Translations under genes and position numbers: made by a program
Assembly: GCA_030386875.1 (NCBI GenBank)
Contig: CM059560.1
Coordinates: 28,328,183-28,392,182, forward strand
DNA length: 64,000 nt
Direction of reading: 5' to 3'
Source of the DNA: Morinoia aosen
Taxonomy: Eukaryota > Arthropoda > Malacostraca > Amphipoda > Talitridae
Notes under the pieces: generated by a model
What the model saw: the letters and a program-made list of their open reading frames with translations, nothing else
Databases searched by the model: none
Told to the model about the DNA's origin: nothing
Part shown: piece by piece, positions 59,519 to 64,000 of the stretch
How the letters are laid out: each line of letters starts with the position of its first letter
How positions within the stretch are numbered: position 1 is the stretch's first letter

Positions 59519-61318
59519 TTTTAAATGCACAAAGAAATATCCACAACTAAATTATTTGTAGAAAAATTTGAATGCTACATAATTCGATCCTTCAGGTGGG
59601 TGTGTTTCATGAACAGCAGAGACAAAAATCTCAATAAGTAGGGCTGCTTGAATATTTTTCAGTATTTTCAACATCGTAAGACCTAGGCCATGCAGGGCAC
59701 TGTTCAAGACTCATATATGGGCTGCACCTTATCTAACTTTCGCTCAAGGTACAACATCGTTCTGATATTTGACAACATAACAAGGCCTCGCTTTCTTGCC
59801 AAAATTTTATGTTTTTAAGTCGACAGATTTCGGGAAAATATCGCGTCAGTAATATAAGCTGTCGTACGCAGCATCAGGACAAGAGCGAGCTCGCAGGTCA
59901 CGCGGCTCACATCGTGGTGAGGTCGAAGTTATCATACTTTGCAGAGTCCTCACGGACACTCAAAGAAATGAGAAAATTCCTCACGTTGACGGGCCTTTTG
60001 AGACCGTGCTTTGTGGTTGGTTATATGTGCAGTGCCATGAAAGGTACTTACTCACCTTATCATAAAAGTAATGTTGCTAGGTGAATAGTGCGTGGTACGA
60101 TAGTAAATCCATGTCATGCTTGGCATATTTCAGGGAAAATGAGATCTATGTTAAAATAGAGAAAAAAACTGTGTTTTTTTTATAGAGTGACACCGACGAT
60201 TGTGTGAACCACAGCGTTGCTAAACTTACGCAGCACGAACCAGTGGCTTCCTTCCAGTATTTTCTTTTGCAATCAAGTGAGTTGAAATCACGAACAAATT
60301 CAAGCTCATGCTTTGACATTTAGGTTACATGTTTCGTTTCTAACGCTGTAAATGAAGTTTACACAGAATTTATTTACTGAAACTGACACAATGTCACAAA
60401 ATTTTAAATGATGTTGCAAGTGAGAGTGCGCTAGCACATACTGAGATCAGTTCATAACTCAACTCGTTGAGTGTTATTTGAACTCAGGGAAACTTATTCA
60501 GAGGAGCATCTATTATTTTAGCCGCCAAGTACTTGGGCGGTTAAAATCATGTAGATGGTCATGCGAAAAACTAGACTTGGAAGCACAGGAATAGAGTTCG
60601 TTGATGTAGTATTGCGAATGATCACGATCAAATTATGTTCATCATTTTAGATTTATCATTCAAAAATGATGAGTCAAATTAAGTTGATTCGAGCTCATGA
60701 TCCACAACTGATTTTTCACGTTATACAGTAAGTCAGAGGGAGACCTGGACAATGGGCTGCTTAAATCTAACAACACTTATTTCTAACTCCAACTGCGACG
60801 TAATTTTATTGTAGAGAAATTGTTCAAGATGTGTTGCTCTCACACGTCTGAAGCACTGGATTAACAAGGGTTGGCATGAAACACCAAGTTCTTCATACAG
60901 ACATACAGTTCTTCAGATTTCCTAAAGTAAATCGTTCATGAAAATTTGACCTTTAACAGACTGATATTTAAAGCAGTTCAGTATACATGGGCCAATTAGT
61001 CAAAATTTGCGTGTATGCAATCAACAAGAATAATTCAAAACGATCGTTTGAAGCGGGGAATTTTTTTTCACTCTTTATTCTGAATGACTTTTGACGCGAC
61101 ACCCGTAACTTTTGCTGACTGAAAGCAATGGAAACTGGAGTAGAATTGTGCATAGCGCTTCGAATTATTTAAAATTTGGGATAGCGTCAATAAGAAAAAA
61201 TAGAGCTAAGCGAGCAAATAAAATATTATCATAGAATGATTTGCTTCATAAGAGTTAGAATAAGGTTACAATCGTGGCACATGAAGGAACAAACTTACAT
61301 TTTTTCGCCTACTTTGGT
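59519..61318. other. Gene-less stretch downstream of the retrotransposon
   Basis: Anonymous DNA, no recognised coding sequence. No match to the retrotransposon's 5' flank that would define a target duplication was found. Confidence 0.5.
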
Positions 61319-61432
61319 TGAATTTCTTCATCAAATTATGTCTGTATGGCTGTTAGTTCCAGAGCTCCATTTAGCCTCTCTCATTTCCAATTTTAAAATC
61401 CTTCTAAATCAATTAGTTTCACATGTAAAAAA
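61319..61432. repeat. Diverged direct repeat, copy a
   Basis: Contains ttatgtctgtatggctgtta, then agagctcc, atttccaattttaaaatcct and aaatcaattag, which align with 63498-63612, about 2.18 kb downstream. Similarity stops on both sides. Confidence 0.75.
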
Positions 61433-63497
61433 TTACTGAGGAGGTAAGAATGAATTCTCAACATCATTGAACAAATACTTAATTATTTCTTATACGGAAT
61501 AACTAAGCTAATGAGCTACAATACGAAAGTACGGGATGTAAATGTTAAACTGGATAAGCTAGAGTATAGAAAATATGAAGGGTCACTATTCATCATTTAA
61601 AGTTTATTGAAGCAAAATGTTCTCCAAATTTGAAATTCCAAAAAATCGTTCAGTGGACAGCAACTACCATGCAGCTCATACATTAAATGAAAATTACTCG
61701 ATATTTCATGCTCCTGCCCACATAGAATGGCTAAATAAAAACACGCTACCAAATTTTGTATTGGCTATGGCACATCTATGTCGAGAAAATGCTAGAATCA
61801 AAGTCAGATATATTTTCTTAGAGAAATTTTGGTAGGATTGACTTCCGAAGATAGTTCACGTGGGAAAATCCTGGACGGCTGTTTTCAAGGGCGAAATGCT
61901 CATCTTATGTTCTCCGGACTCCAACCCAAAGCCTCTGCTCATGACTGCACAGCTTGTCTTTTATCTCCCTCTGCGTGAGTCGACGAGTCTTGCAACGCGA
62001 AGTGTCGATACGTAAGTTTTCGTATGAAAAATAAAAATAGACTCTGTTGTACAGGGAAAAAAGATTTATCAAAAGGATTTTATTGCACAACGCGTGGTTG
62101 TTTTGCTCAGTCGCCATTGCCAGACACTCATACCACCAAACTTTTGCGGCGCTCTCATACAATATGGACAATGTAAAATTAGTATTTGGATATTTTCAGA
62201 ACGGGACACGTTCATTTATCCAATGGAGTGGACCATATATCCGTTTTATATGCCTTAACAAGTGGATGTTTACTGAGTAAAAGCACTGTCTTATGTATAA
62301 TAAAATTCTGTGCTACATTTAGGAAGAATTATTCATCACATAAATCTACGATAGAGTTTAATTTCCGACAAATCCAACACATTCGCGAGAGTCTGTCAGA
62401 CAAATCCCTCTACCTCCATGATATCTGGCTCCATCGGAACTAAGGCTTGCTGCAATTCTTAATTCGCAAAATCTTGCAGTTTAAGGAAAATAAAGGGCTA
62501 AATTTTTTTGATACACAAAGGTCAACACGCCAGTTTTTCGGTCTTCCTTCAGAGCTTGGTGACAGGTTTACGAGGAGTTACTTCACGAGTCACCGGGGAC
62601 TTCTATCTCACTTTCCGCCGACTGCAAGGAAAAAATTACGACAGGCTCGGGGATTGGATGTATGTATATGCCTATACAGGTAACACTGCGTAATATACTT
62701 TCGAGTATAATTGAGAGGCAGTGATATGAAGGACAATTCCAACGGATGGTATAACTGGATTCAGTTGCTATGCTATTTCAGGTTTTTAATTTTTGCGACT
62801 ATAGGGCACGAATTAATTGCCGCTTTTGTAGATTTACACTGTTTCCATGGCCACCTTCCCGATAGTGTCGTTGGTTCAGAGATACTCCTGGCCAGGCAAA
62901 TTTCAGAACGGCTATAAAACAGAACTAATTCGACAGTCAAGAGGGCTCAGGTTCTGAGACAACAAAGGCATTCCTTTTCTACATAGAGCGTAGTGTTGAT
63001 TACGGGAGGGCTAATGAACAACGGTTTTTGATCTTTTAAATCAGTAGAAGTAATCTCGTAGGCATCATCAGGGTTGTTTTCAAGATAAATTAACCCAGAG
63101 CGCTTTAGTATGTCAGTAAATCAATTGAATTTGGTGAAAAGTCCATGACTCCCTTGAATACTGTAGATCATAACCATGTTCGGAATACCATGGTATACGT
63201 AGTTTTAAAAGCCAGTTATTGCATTAAGCCTTTTTTCAGCTCGGATTTTTTAAAATATCACTGCGAATATTCTAACACTTAAGAACTTAATGACGTTGAA
63301 CAGTAATTGATTGTGAGGAAGCCCGTGAACTCACTTGTCTTGAAGTTACAAATAAGAATTTGAGTTTGAATAATCATTTCATAAACTTTTGGGAACAAGG
63401 TCCCTCTCTTTGATCGGTGAAAGAAAATACTCTATTTCCGAAATTATTTTATTAAATTCTATTTTGTTAGCGTTTTGAATACCTCTGAGAGGTGAGT
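61433..63497. other. Gene-less stretch between the repeat pair
   Basis: Only short overlapping frames (up to 88 codons) without recognised similarity. Confidence 0.5.
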
Positions 63498-63612
63498 TGC
63501 TGCATTTTCTGATCAGGTTATGTCTGTATGGCTGTTAGCTCTAAAGCTCCCTGAGGTCTCTCTGATTTTCAATTTCTAAGTCTTTCTGAATCAATTAGCA
63601 TCATCTAAAAAA
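63498..63612. repeat. Diverged direct repeat, copy b
   Basis: Counterpart of 61319-61432 in the same orientation, sharing the 20-base core ttatgtctgtatggctgtta and then diverging to roughly 75 percent identity. It may be two members of a dispersed family. Confidence 0.75.
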
Positions 63613-64000
63613 TGCTTTTGCATCGAATATTTTTTTTCGTGTCCAGCACTTCACGGTGTCATGATTACCTTACCTGAATCCATTTTTAACTTCCCTCCAT
63701 CGGCGTGCACGTTCAAAAAAGGATTAAATCACTCGGCTTTACCTTGGAAAATTAAAAACCAGTTGGTTATACAAAGAGCGACAGAATAAAAGTTAGATTG
63801 AAAATTGATGCAAAATGCAAATTTAGGATTAGACGATAGATCCCTCACGAAATTAAAAAAATTGACTGTTGATTTTTTATTCTATTTTCATACCTTCTAA
63901 AAGCAGCAATAAATAAAATAATGTAACGACTAATGTGTTTATAGCTTCGTTTAGACAAAAAGTAGGTTAAAGTAACATCGGAAAAGCGTGATTCTCCCTG
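63613..64000. other. Gene-less end of window
   Basis: Anonymous AT-rich DNA; nothing recognised. Confidence 0.5.

Noticed and set aside
61905..62917. Cluster of overlapping 60-88 codon frames on both strands
   Set aside because: Mutually overlapping, no similarity, typical of chance frames.

Overview
The window looks like non-coding, AT-rich nuclear DNA from a metazoan, most likely an arthropod or another invertebrate. The grounds are: very few long open frames in 64 kb, no operon-like packing, several decayed Tc1/mariner transposases, TA-flanked inverted-repeat elements, and a complete two-ORF non-LTR retrotransposon with CR1/L2-type EN and RT domains. The species cannot be named from the sequence. 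No host gene, tRNA, rRNA or CRISPR array could be supported; only a few weak exon-like segments were seen.

Layout. 1-4.83 kb: anonymous AT-rich DNA. 4.83-9.70 kb: a nested transposon cluster. A hAT-like element (CAGGGTT ends, imperfect 8-bp target duplication) carries three younger insertions: a 389-bp fold-back with an exact 8-bp duplication, a 1.71-kb Tc1/mariner-type element with a transposase relic, and a 0.73-kb internally deleted relative of it in the opposite orientation. A second copy of the host element at about 14.66-16.65 kb lacks these insertions and shows an empty TA site for the short one. 9.7-16.6 kb also holds a GC-richer block with a 115-bp direct repeat, a Tc1 transposase pseudogene and a 90-bp degenerate tandem repeat. 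16.7-30 kb: anonymous DNA with a 208-bp TA-flanked MITE, a 45-bp tandem array split by an 847-bp inverted-repeat element, a 101-nt near-perfect hairpin, a second larger hairpin, short tandem repeats and a second Tc1 fragment. 30-53.5 kb: mostly featureless, with a 69-bp minisatellite of exactly four units, a ~21-bp AT-rich minisatellite, and two short exon-like segments.

53.6-59.5 kb: the best-supported feature, a non-LTR retrotransposon with uninterrupted ORF1 (282 aa, coiled coil plus nucleic-acid-binding-type C-terminus) and ORF2 (1000 aa, apurinic-type endonuclease plus reverse transcriptase). It ends in an AATAAA signal and a 9-bp tandem repeat tail. Its two ORFs are separated by an unusually long 1.4-kb spacer built of roughly 265-325 bp repeated units. 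59.5-64 kb: anonymous DNA with one diverged 115-bp direct repeat pair.

The genes in the window are transposon genes. ORF1 and ORF2 would work together as an RNP for target-primed reverse transcription. The Tc1-type transposases are all broken, so the inverted-repeat elements here would depend on enzymes encoded elsewhere.
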